The translations under genes were made by a program, and so were the position numbers. From contig NC_085129.1 of the NCBI RefSeq assembly GCF_030269925.1, positions 17,041,501-17,105,500 on the forward strand: a DNA stretch of 64,000 nt, given 5' to 3'. Shown here one piece after another: positions 51,201 through 63,200 of this stretch. The notes under the pieces are model-generated. The model was not told the DNA's origin. It saw nothing but the letters and a program-made list of their open reading frames with translations, and searched no databases. Source of the stretch: Bombyx mori (taxonomy: Eukaryota; Arthropoda; Insecta; Lepidoptera; Bombycidae). Each line of letters begins with the position of its first letter. Within the stretch, counting starts at the first letter, position 1.

Positions 51201-54200
51201 CGCTCACGAGACAGGCAACGGTCAAGCTTCAGGGACACGACTTTCAGCAATGAAGAAAGCAACGAAGAAGAGAGGACCTCTTGTGAGTCCGCGCGGGTAG
51301 GCACCATCGCCCTGCCTATTTCTAGCGTGAAGCAGTAATGCGTTTCGGTTTAAAGGGTGGGGTAGCCGTTGTAACTATACTTGAGACCTTAGAACTTATA
51401 TCTCAAGGTGGGTGGTACATTTACGTCGTAGATATCTATGGGCTCCAGTAACCACTTAACACCAGGTGGGCCGTGAGTAATTGAGTATATTAAAATACAT
51501 AAAATACAATGATTCAAGATATAAATTTGACGATGGCAATAATGATGTCGCACGAAGAAGGTGTCCATACTGAAAATCAACGAGAAGAGATAGAACCTTT
51601 ATGCTTCGAATTAGTTAGGTACTTATTCAAAATACTCACCCCGTATAATTTGGAGAAGAGCAAAGCGAATATCGGCATCGTTGAACCGACCAAGAATGAG
51701 GCGACGCCACCGCCCATCAGCAGCGGCCACTCCGGAGCGTTCAGCTTCATCAGCGCCAAGCTGGACACCTCTGGGACTGATTCGTCTTCCGTCTCTTCCG
51801 GTTCCTTGAATATAGAAAGCTAATGAAGGATATCTGTCGATTGGCGATCGCATGCAGCAGAGATGCGAATGTTGCGATGGATGTGTGGAGTAACGAGAAT
51901 GGATAGAATACGGAATGAATATGTTAGGGGAAGTCTGAAAGTAGCACCTGCGACAGAGAAGTTGAGAAGTGCGCGTTTAGGATGGTATGGACATGGGATG
52001 ATACGAAATGAAAATGAGGTTGGTAAGAAAATGTTAACTATAAATGTGGAAAGATATAGAAGAAGAGGTAGACCTAAGAAGAAATGGATGGATTGCGTGA
52101 AAGACGATATGGCTAAGAGGGGAGTGAGCGAAGAAAATTTTTTTTTATTTGATTTGAAATTGATGGAAGAGTATGGAAGGAGAAAACATGTTGCGCCGAC
52201 CCCAGGTGACTGGGAGAAGGGCAGGAGAATGATGATGATGACGAATGAAGATGTCTATCGAGTGTCGAGAATGTTCAGTGTTGCGAATGAAAAAGAAGAT
52301 GAACAAACACTTTGCATGTTTTAATTGGTTGTATGCTGTGGCGTCTAGAGTATCTCCACCCAATATAGTCTCAATGGTTCCATGAGGCGAATTAAGGAAT
52401 TACCAAAGAATACGCCGCAACGTTCTCTTAGGATTGTACCAGTCTACTACGATTAGGTGCTGAGTACCATCAGCCACAAACATGTTCTAATTTGAAGAGT
52501 GGTGCAGCTGTTGTGTCATCAGCACTTGGATTCCTTGTTAAAGCGAGTTGCGACGTATAGGCTGTAATATCTTAATACCAGGAGTTGGGTTGTGAGCTCA
52601 TCTGCTGTCGTGGAAATAATAAGAAATAATAAAGCTTGATCTAGATAAAAGAAAACCCTCACAATATTTGCATGATTTATTAAATTAAGCCCGCGAACTT
52701 GCTTACCACGTAGTTGAGGAGATCGGGCACAGCGGTGACCGGCAGATGGGCCGATGAGATGGACCTCAATCGGCGACTGCCCCGCACGAAGTGGTTCCGA
52801 TTCATAGATTCTGTAAATATTCACTTATGATCATATATTTATTATGGGTGATGAACTACAGCGTGTTCTAAAATATATATTTTCTTTTACTCCGGAAGAG
52901 ACATCAACCTCATGCTTCAAAGTCGCATGGAGTGGTGTGAGCAAACAATTAGCAATAGCTAGTCTATGGACTCACCCATCCATCCATTTATAGAAATAAA
53001 AGATGACGTTAAATAATAAATATTACCTCGATGCATCGATTGTCTGCTGACGGACCTTCGGAAACGACATTCTTCAACAGTCTCTAGTACCTCGTCGTCA
53101 TCATCGTTTCCGGCCGCTGATAACGTGGCTGCTATGCTCCTGAAAGCCAGTAAATGGTTTAGACCGAACCCCTAAAGTCAGGATATTGTTAATCTTTTCT
53201 AAGCAAGTTCCAAGGTTCAAGCTCTTTCTGTGAACATATTAGAGACAGAGCTTTATTTTATGGCTGAGATGGATGGACGAGCTCACAGCCCATCTGGTGT
53301 TAAACGGTTACTGGGGTCCATTGACATATACAATGTAAATGCCGCCATTCATCTTGAGATATAAGTTCTAAGGTCTCAGGTATAGTTACAACGGCTGCCC
53401 CGTCCTTCAAACCGAAACGCATTACTGCTTCATAGCAGGAATAGGCAGGGTGGTGGTACCTATCCAAATCGTTTAACCTAAAAAGAAGTGTTAAGGTACA
53501 CATAAAAAAAAACAATCGAATTGAGAATCTCCTCATTTTGTGAATTAGCTTGAAAAAGTTAACGTACTTGCTAGTCAGATCTTCGTTGAGCAATTTCCAG
53601 TAATTTCCTTTTTTCTCTAGCAGTTCCGCATGAGTTCCCTGCTCCAACACGGATCCTTGTTCGATGTAGACGATCTTTGAAGCATTTGCAATGGTCGATA
53701 GTCTGTAATTTGTGAACTTTTGTAATCAAGAATCGTCAGGGCCCTAAAGAAATAACTTATAAGCGTTAGCAGTTTGATTTTTAATACCAATACTTACATA
53801 TTAGGCAGTTTTGTACACGTTTATGCTAATTTTGATATTTCTTGGAAAAACAAAAAAAAATTGTAGGTGCCTGCGGGATTCGAACAATGGTACAGTTGCA
53901 TCGCTTGTTATGAGTACACAATGTTATCTTTTAGGCTAATCGTAGCCTAATTTCACCTAAGCCGGTTTATTGTTGTTGTTAAAAATGAATTCATCTGTAC
54001 CTGTGCGAGACTACGAGTGTGGTGCGCCCTTTACTAGCTGCGTCCAGGGCTGCTTGGACCTGCAAAAAACAACAACCAATCAGAATACAAGTGGCTAATA
54101 CAGTGGTTCTCAACCCTTTCGGTTCGGCGATGCGCTAACGTACTGTAACGCCGGTAAGAGTAACGCCATCTAGAGATGGCACGCAGTCAGTTAGTAATCG

Positions 54201-57200
54201 GAACTACTCGAAGCGAAACAGCGAAGGGATCACCTGAAGCGAAGCGGAAGAAGTGAATTGAGAATTGTTTGTTAAGTGTTTTAAGTGAGTCGTCTATTAT
54301 CAAAGGTGGCAATCTGTGCATTTGAACAAAAAAATGTTATTGATATGTGAATACAGATTGATTTGAATATAATCGTCTCCTTCAAAGAATACGGTTCAAA
54401 ACCTGCATTAAATAAAGTATTAACTTAACCTGTTATTTATCTAAGATGTCGTTCAGAAGAGTTTTGTGACTGCCAATGGAATACAAAGTCGTTCGTTTTT
54501 TTGATTTACCAATAATTGTCCAAAAGTCACATTGCCGGCTTTGATAATAGTCGACTCAAGTGTTCTAAGTGTTGAATACAGTTTTAAGTTGTACTTTGGT
54601 GGAACATTTATTTATCCCGAACCCCAGCACGTAACAGTGCTTACATGCAAACTTTTTGATGGTTAAAGTGAATGTCTATTACTGGCAGCCCAGTTAGGGT
54701 GGTTATTTAGTCAAAATGGCTCCAAATCAAATCAAATCAAATGAAATAAAAAAAAAAATTCAACATAAATGAAAGTACATAAGTACTTGTTGAACGTCAA
54801 AAAGAACTACCGCCAATTCACAAAAACTAGTCTCCGTCCTGAGAAGAACTGGCAAGAAACTCAGCGGGCATTTCTTTTTCTTTTTTTTTAATATTAGATT
54901 TTTTTTGATATTAGTTTTTACAATGAGTTTTATAACGTAACAATTATTGCAATATTCCAATCCTCCAATAGCAACATCAAATCACATTCGCCATCAATCT
55001 CTCTGATCGTGTTCCTACCTGTTTCTCAGCAGCAGGGTCTAGCGCAGAAGTCGGCTCGTCCAATAGCAAGACAGCGGGACGTCTGACTATGGCACGTGCT
55101 ATCGCGATTCTCTGCTTCTGTCCACCAGATAGGGCAGCGCCGCGCTCTCCCAGCATGGTGTCATAGCCCTGGAGTAAAGGATTTGGTTATTGATACAAAA
55201 TCGATCCGTTACTTAGAAAAACCTTAAATACATTATTATTTAAGAAGTTGGTAACTATTTTTTTCCTACCTATTATAGTAACCTCGAGGGGTTATCCTAG
55301 ATTCACCGAGCTAGTAGGTGAGCTCACGGGACTCAAACCTGAAGACGTTGCTAACGCGAACCCTAGCAAGAGCCGTGTTTCGCAGAATCTACTAGCGGAT
55401 CGGAAACGCGACTCACTGAGAAGATCCGGCGAGAAACTCAGTGGGCTGTGTCTGTGGGTTAATTTACTCGTCGAGCCCTTCGTCGCAAGCGTCGGGTTCG
55501 GCGAGAACGATGACCGGGTTGGTATCATTATTATCACCTTACACGAATTCCCCGCCTGATCCTCCTGCCCGGTGGACCGAGGACTTGCGGCGATATGCTG
55601 GAGAATATTGGATTTGGAAGGCGGGGACCGTTCATTGTGGCGGATTATGGGAGAAGCCTTTTTTTTTGGTTAGGAAGAAATCGCCGGACTTCCACCCTTC
55701 ACTGGGGATGGCGGGCAGAGCATGTCAGAGTCGAACCGATTCAAACCTCCGGTCGCTCAACAACCAACCTCCAAACCTCGCATGAGACAGAACTCATGAA
55801 AAGGCAAAGGGGGGAAAGTGAAGCGTTTAGTGCAGAGCACATCTCTCCTATCACCATAATGGGAAAGGCCTACGTCCAGCAGTGGAGAGATACAGGCTGA
55901 TGATGATGATGCTGACGAATTTTCTGAACTTGGGCCTGTTGTAAGTGCCATGGTCATACTTTGTTTGGGCCTATTACAAGCACGGGTAGACTGAATACTG
56001 AGGGATATTGGAGTGGACACATTTATTTGACCTTATTCTAGTCAGTTTATTGGTGTATTCCTACTGGAATTCGATGCCTAACAGTCACTGGAACTCGTGA
56101 AATCTAAAAATCGTGGTAAGAACCCGTCAAATAATAGTATAATGCAGATAATCGCAAAACGATTCAAAACCAAATTGCCAATAATACAAGACATTCTCAT
56201 AAAAAAGCAGAAAAAAAAACAACTAGCTCAGCTAGTGCATAGATTGGTGTATTTATTTGCGTAAGTAGGTGAACAGGATCCTGGTGGTGAGTTATTATCG
56301 CAGCTTAAAGACAAGACATCACAATGTTGATTCCGTCGCCCACTGTGCCCTGTTCCACCTTTTGAACAGGGTTCGCGTCCTCAATGGGCAAGAATCTGGT
56401 ACAGAGCCGGCCTTACTATACAGCTTACCGCATTATGCTGGTGTAATTGAAGCATACTGAAGCTCAATCCCAACGACCTTACGATACAGCTTTATGCTGG
56501 TGTACTGGGTGAACCCATTCCCTAGTCAATACCTCTAAATCAGCTTGCATGACACGGAATTAGATGCGATCATGTTATACCGAGAACTCTTAGAGCTTAT
56601 AAGCACATTTGTACTTACATTTGCGAGTTTGGTGATGAATTGATGCGCGTGCGCAGTTTTGGCTGCCTCGATCATCTGTTCCTCTGTGACGTCGTCCATC
56701 CCGAAAGTGATGTTCTCTCTGATCGTTCCGCAGAAGAGCACTGGTTCTTGGCCGACCACGCCTGATAGCAGAAAGCAAATTTGAGAATTTAAATGACTAA
56801 TGTCCAATCAAGCAAAGGTTTTGTGGATATTATTAAAATTTATCATAGTGATTTGCGTTTCTAGACTTTATAGGTTCAAAAAAAAACATTCTCTCATGCA
56901 ATGCACTAAAACTTTATAGATTTGTCCAGTTATTGACGGCAGTTGTGAGCTAGCATGAAATACGTTTCAACATCATCATTTCGCTACATCAGAACAAGCT
57001 TTTACGAGCTAAAATTCATTGTCAGTTTCATGCTGCAATTTCTCATTTTAATTCGGTTTGGAAATAATGATGTTGCAAAAAGGATCTATCCCGAAAAAAT
57101 TATAGAAACAACAATTTATTTTTTATCATAAACATGTAGCTATAAAGTGAATGAATGTAACCATCTGACACCAGGTCTACTTGTCTTCCAATCTATCTTT

Positions 57201-60200
57201 TTGGACAGTGTCAATAGTTAACCAAATCTGACTTACCTATGCTCTTCCTGAAATGGTGCAGATGAAGTTTGTTTAGGGGATGGCCATCAACAACTACTCG
57301 TCCAGTTTCGGGCTCGTACATCCTCTGCAGGAGTTGCAGCAGCGTCGACTTACCGCAGCCCGAGGAACCGACTAGGGCCACTGTCTCCCCCGCTGATATC
57401 TTGAGGGTCAGCCCCCTTAGGACCTGTATTAGATGTATTGTTTACCACGCGCTCATTATTGTGGTAGGGTGCCTTATGAACTTTTTTGTATTTAATTTTT
57501 TTTATGGCTCGTGTAGGCAGACGGGCATACGGCCCAGCTGATGGTAGTTATGGTCGTCCATGGACTTCAGCAATGCTAGGAGCAGAGCCATGTTACTGCC
57601 TATCGTTAAGTACTCTTCACAAGCCTCGTTTGAAGAAGGACATGTTATAGCGCTCGGGAAACACCGTGGAGGGGAGCTCATTCCAAAGCCGGATGGTACG
57701 TGGCAAAAAAGTTCTCTGGGATCACACTGTGGATGAACGCAGTGGCTCTAGGTAGTGGATGAACTCTACTCCGGTGGCGGGCGGTGTGATGGTAAAAACG
57801 AAATGATAAAGATCTCAAACAATTCCTCAGAGCACACCTCCTCACCCCATAGAACATACGGTACAAAATACAGAGATGAATCCTCTATATTCCGACTTAT
57901 GTTAATTGAGACCTCGATTCTATATCAAAGTGGTGGTATTATATGCGAAATTATCTCTTAAGACGCTGTGATGAAGACATTTCAGAAAAGTAACTCGGTT
58001 CAACCCTCAATAATAAAAAAGGTGCTTCATTTGCCGTCCCACTTACCTTCACGTCGGGTCTCGAAGGGTAATTGAAGTACAGATTCTCGAACTGGATATC
58101 GCCTCTGAAGCTCTCCGGCTTAACTCCTACGTTCTCCAGTGCGTCGATATTGGACTTCCTCTCGATTAGCTTGAATAGAGATTTGGCAGCTCCACGCGCC
58201 GTCGAGAATATCTCCAGATGAGGGTTGCACATCGCTATATTCTGCGCCGCCACGAAAGTGCAGAACAGAATCTGAAGAAAAAAAAAATTAGAAAATTAAT
58301 TGAAGTCGGTTTAGGGACGATAGTTTTACGTGATAACATCAGTAGCGTAACATCAGTTTTTTAAAACCAGTCGTTTGTGAACATAAGTAAATTAGAAACA
58401 TCCCGACTTGCAGAAACATTCCAACTTGCCTGCAGGACTCAAACATTGGCACAGCAGCATCGCTCGATATGAGTACACTGGTCTCTCTACGAACTCTACG
58501 AACTTTGTCGGTGGTAAAATGAAGTCTACTTACAGTAACCATGATGCCAGGATGGTAATCCTGTTCTTCTGGGGGTAGATCCGAGTCTCTGACGCATAAA
58601 GCTGTTCCGTAAGCCAGGACTATAGCGTTTAGACTGTAGGTGAGCAGCCAGCCAAGACCTGAACCCGCCCCAGCCCAGAGACCACGACGACGAGCGTGTG
58701 AGGCCGCTGGCTTTAGAGCTTCCGAGTACCTGCGATGAAAGTTTGAAGATCTTATTAAAGTTCTGCGAGCTCTCAATAAGCTTTACATAATCAAGTAACA
58801 CTTTTATTGTGTACTAGCTGTACCCGTCCGCTTCGCTGGGCATTTAAAATTAACATTATTATTTCTCACTCCCACAAAGATTCTCATCATTAACGCCCCC
58901 GCAACTGGTTTGGGGAGTTCAACATTCATACAAATATTTGCCTATCTATTAAGTACATGTATTTTCTACATGGATACAAGTTTCAAGTCAATCGGTTGCT
59001 TGGTTCAGTAGTTATAACGGAACATCCGTAAAAAACTACTGTAGATTTACATATTAGTATAGATGTCACTGACTCGGTAGTGCGGTTAGCGGACCTGACT
59101 GTTACGTCGAGGGTCGTGGGTTCAATTCCCACATCAGGCAAGCATTGTGTGATAAATAGATATGTTTGCTCTTTGGCTGGGTGTTTGCTATCTATATATA
59201 TATATATATTCAAACGCATTTAAGTATGTTTGTCAGTCGCTGGTACATAACAAAGAAAATCCTAAATTAGGGCCAGATGACCGTGCGTGATTCGTTCCCA
59301 GCTATTATTATTGTTTCAAATCGTTACGAAAACAAGTTTAATCAAATTGATACCTTTTAACTTCAAGTTCCTCTCCACCATAAGCCCTTACTGTCCTAAT
59401 AGCAGACAATACCTCCTCGACTATTCTTCCGGCAACTCCGTACGCCACCACCTCATTGGTCGAACATTTAGTTTGGTACTGTGGAACAATAGACATAGAG
59501 ATAATTACGTAAATTTCCACCACGCATTTTAAGAAGGAAAGTGGAAGTCCCAACTATATTGTCTAAGGTATGTAGGTTTTTGTAGTCAGATTATTTGTAT
59601 AAGTCTCTTAAAATTATTTTTTAGTAGATTTGCATTTGATTACACGCATTATAATAACACGTTCTATCAACCCTAAATCAGTTTAGAAGTTCACAAAATA
59701 ATGGAACAGGATGATTTTATTAAAAAAAGGGCTAAATTAGAACGATATTCAACTTATAATTTTTGGGCATTTGAAGCAGTATCCGATCTTAAGCCTATTA
59801 AATCAAGGTATATAATTGTAAACTGGTATTTTTTTAGTAAGGCAGTATACTATAAGATCCTTACCTTAGCAACAACTGTTGCGACAAGGATAGCAACAGG
59901 AACCACAGAGAGCCCGGCTAATGTCAGCTCCCAGCCGTATGAAAGAGATAGAGCTGAGCCACACACAACCGTCCCGGCTAAGTATGTCGTCATCACGACA
60001 TGCTCCCCCACTCCCGCTTGTAGCTTCTCCATGTCCCTGCGAGAAATCAAACCTTTAATTCCTATCCTGAGCATATGTATCGTAGAATACAAGATATTTG
60101 ACAAATACCCGAAAAGCTCCAACAATATTGTCAAGATATTGTTACGCCAGTAAGAGCCATCTGTCGTCAAATAGCAGGAACGAATATCAAAATAACCAGT

Positions 60201-63200
60201 AATATCGAGAACGCTCGAAAAGTGTAACGCTATCTATTATCAAATAGCGGAAACACACATCGAAACGACTGGTCCTAACGAGAATATTCTTGATAATTGT
60301 AGACTTGTCGTCTCGACAATAAAAGCGTTGCAGAGATGACGTGAAGGCAGTTAGTAATCGATTCTACTCGAAGCAAAACGGGAGAAGCGAGAGAAGTGAA
60401 TTGCGAATTATTGTAAAGTGTTCGTTAAGTGTTAAATACAGTTTTAATTTGTACTTCGGTGAAAGTTGAAAGTTTTATTTATTCCGAGCCCCAGCAGCGT
60501 AACAATATGTTTGCATATATACAAGTTCCGAAGAATAAAATTCCGGACGTCGGTGTACCAAGCAATCTCATCTACCCGATGGAGGAAAACTGATGATGCC
60601 CAACGTGATTTGAACAGGCAACCTTCTGTTTATCTCCAAAAGAGCTTAACTGTAGTCATGACTGGGCAAGTCATGAACCGATTTCGACATTGCTGAAATT
60701 TCTAGGCTTTTGTCAATTGGTCAGCGATGTAATTAGATTTTTATCGTTTTTTTTAGGTGATCATGCAACTCTGCCTGTCGAGCGAGGCCTCCGTCTCCAC
60801 GACCACAGATTGTGTGTCTAGATTGTGTCGCTAGTAATACCGAAGGTGTCCAGTGTGCTTAGTGCGAGTTTAACGCTATCGATAGCGTAAAAGTTAACAG
60901 TTGGAACAGTGTTCCTAGCGGCAAACGTAGGCAATTCTAATTCCATACATATTTGAGTTAACTTTTACGCTATCGAGAACGTTAAAAAACTCGCATTAAG
61001 CAAACAGTCCAAGCCGGAAGTTACCAGAAATTTGGGTCATTTCGTTAATATTTAGCAGAGTCTGGTAAAAAAAAGCGACGCATTGCCATTGAAAAGCCAA
61101 TGTGCTGGATTCCGAAACAACTGGTCTCTTTCTGTTCATCCATCAACACAAAAAGCATACCTTTAAACTCACTAAATAAATTAACACGACGACCACATGA
61201 ATGGCGGTCAACAAATTGTTTTCACTTAAATTCGCACGTAACCGTATGAGAAAAAAAAACCCCAAACAAAACAATATTATAATACAATTATTTTAGAGTC
61301 AAACAAAATTACATAATGCATTTTTTTGCTAAACAAACCAGCTGTGATTAGGCTGTTTTTAATCCTCATAATGATATTGCATAATATACTGGTTCATTGT
61401 ATTGTTTATTGTAAAAAACAACGTCGCTGTTAATCATGGTATTCTGCTACCGGGCATTTCGGTACTGGAAAAAACGTACTTAAATGCGATCGGAAAGACA
61501 AGAATGGACATCCAGTGTGCTTAGTGCGAGTTTAACGCTCTCGATAGCGTAAAGATAACAGTTGGAACAGCGCCCCTAGCGGCAAACGTAGGCAAACATT
61601 CCAACTCCATACACATTTGAGTTAACTTTTACGCTATCGAGAATGTTAAAAAAAACTCGCATTAAGCGCACAAGTCTGTCGCGTGTGACCCAGACTTTTG
61701 CAGGGTCCTTTAACGCTGTTACACAATCAGTACGAACAGTGTTTGGAGATAAAGAGGATGAGAACACCACCAAAAAATCCAGGAGTCGAATGTCTAGTAC
61801 TGACAGCATTGGTGTTTCATTGATCCACGTTTGACAGCACTCTTAGAGCCCGTATTATTAGACTGTTACAAATCGCATTGCATTTATAGGAGACCGTCGC
61901 GTAAGGAGACTAGTGCTTGATCAATTTCAGTGTAGGTACTAGTGGTAGGAGGTTTTGTAAGTCCGCACTGATAGGTACCACCCTGCCCATTTCTGCCACG
62001 AAGCAGTAATGCGTTTCGGTTTGAAAGGCGCGACAGCCGTTGTACTGTAAAACTGAGACTTAGGACTCATATCTCAAGGTGGAATGCGGTTTTTAGGTCG
62101 TTGATTATTTTAGGACTCCGGTAGCCATCTTCGCTGTGAGCTCCTCTATCGATCTAAGCAATAAAACAATACACAATATCGTACTGAATGTATGACTGTA
62201 CTCACTCTGTCAACGTCGACGCGAAATTCATTGTAGTGTTTGTATCGAAAAATGCTATCTCTTGACTTAATACCGATCGCAGGATCCGAAGACGTAATCT
62301 TGTTACCTACAAACCAATCGATAGTTTAGTTAATATGATCAAGTTATAATTATTTACTTCAAATTATAGTTAGCTTTAGAGGATATGTCCTGCTCTAAGT
62401 GACACGGCTACATTGAGTCTCTTAAAATATATTTAGAGCAAGCAGTGGCGAAATTTCCCTTGGAAACAATGCGTAAATTCATAGATTCGCGGCCAAATAA
62501 ATTAAAGGCCTGTATAAAATCCAAGGGTGGCCATTTTGAACAGAATTTTTGTTATTTTTTTATTGAGACTTTAAGAAATATGTAGATATAAATTTTAATA
62601 AAACGTTACTTCATTTTAAAAAAATGCATTTTTATTTGTAACAGAACTTATGACTGGACTAGTCATATATTTTTTTTTCTAATAGATATAAAAAAAATTG
62701 TTACTTAGTGATCTAATTTCAAGATGTCGTCAACTATTGCACTGTCGAATGCATGTATAATTGAGGTGACATCTGTCATATACTTTATCGTGAATCTGTC
62801 AATGTTTAATTATGATAATCACTTTTTTGGTGCAACTAAATAAATAAATAAAAAGCTGTTTAAAATATAAGGCATGAAGTACCCGAAAACGGGAGAAGGG
62901 TGTAATCAATTCACGTCTTTATTATCAATTCCGGTGAGAGTTTCTTCATCGTTAACAGGTCCGTGGAATAGCTTAAATCCTGAGATAATGTTAAGTTCTA
63001 TTCCAGTGGTGATCTCAAAGAATCGCCAAGTATTTTCTTTCCTTAATTACACAGTGTAAGATAATTTATTAAAATTATTGTTCAACTGCATTTAGATCCC
63101 TTAATTACCCTACTTATTAATAAAATTCTTTTGTTCTATTTAATGTTAAATTTATATTTCTTTATCATTATGTACCTAAAAGAATCGGTTTAATTAAACT

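Larger units (their letters stand above)
46458..51804 (-). other. ABCB exons 14-20: second transmembrane domain
   Basis: Exon 51804-51640 holds the elbow region and TM7 ([20 protein letters not shown], then [15 protein letters not shown]). 50652-50470 holds TM8. 50109-50019 holds the coupling helix ([18 protein letters not shown]). 49706-49594 holds TM9/TM10. 48378-48249 holds the [15 protein letters not shown] loop. 47279-47087 holds TM11, with an unusual Gly/Arg-rich insertion ([15 protein letters not shown]) just before it. 46620-46458 holds TM12 and the ...[11 protein letters not shown] segment leading to NBD2. Confidence 0.94.
53568..57423 (-). other. ABCB exons 7-11: nucleotide-binding domain 1
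   Basis: Walker [10 protein letters not shown] lies in the exon 57423-57237. The Q-loop VVGQEPVLF and [10 protein letters not shown] are in 56761-56619. Signature LSGGQKQR and Walker [14 protein letters not shown] are in 55168-55019. H-loop VVSHR is split across 54059-54001 and 53702-53568. The catalytic Glu after Walker B is present (followed by Pro rather than the commoner Ala). The D-loop SALD is intact. No degenerate ATP site is evident. Confidence 0.95.

Noticed and set aside
59064..59140. Possible tRNA gene
   Set aside because: A- and B-box-like text is present, but the 5' and 3' ends do not pair as an acceptor stem, and the sequence runs on into a SINE body.
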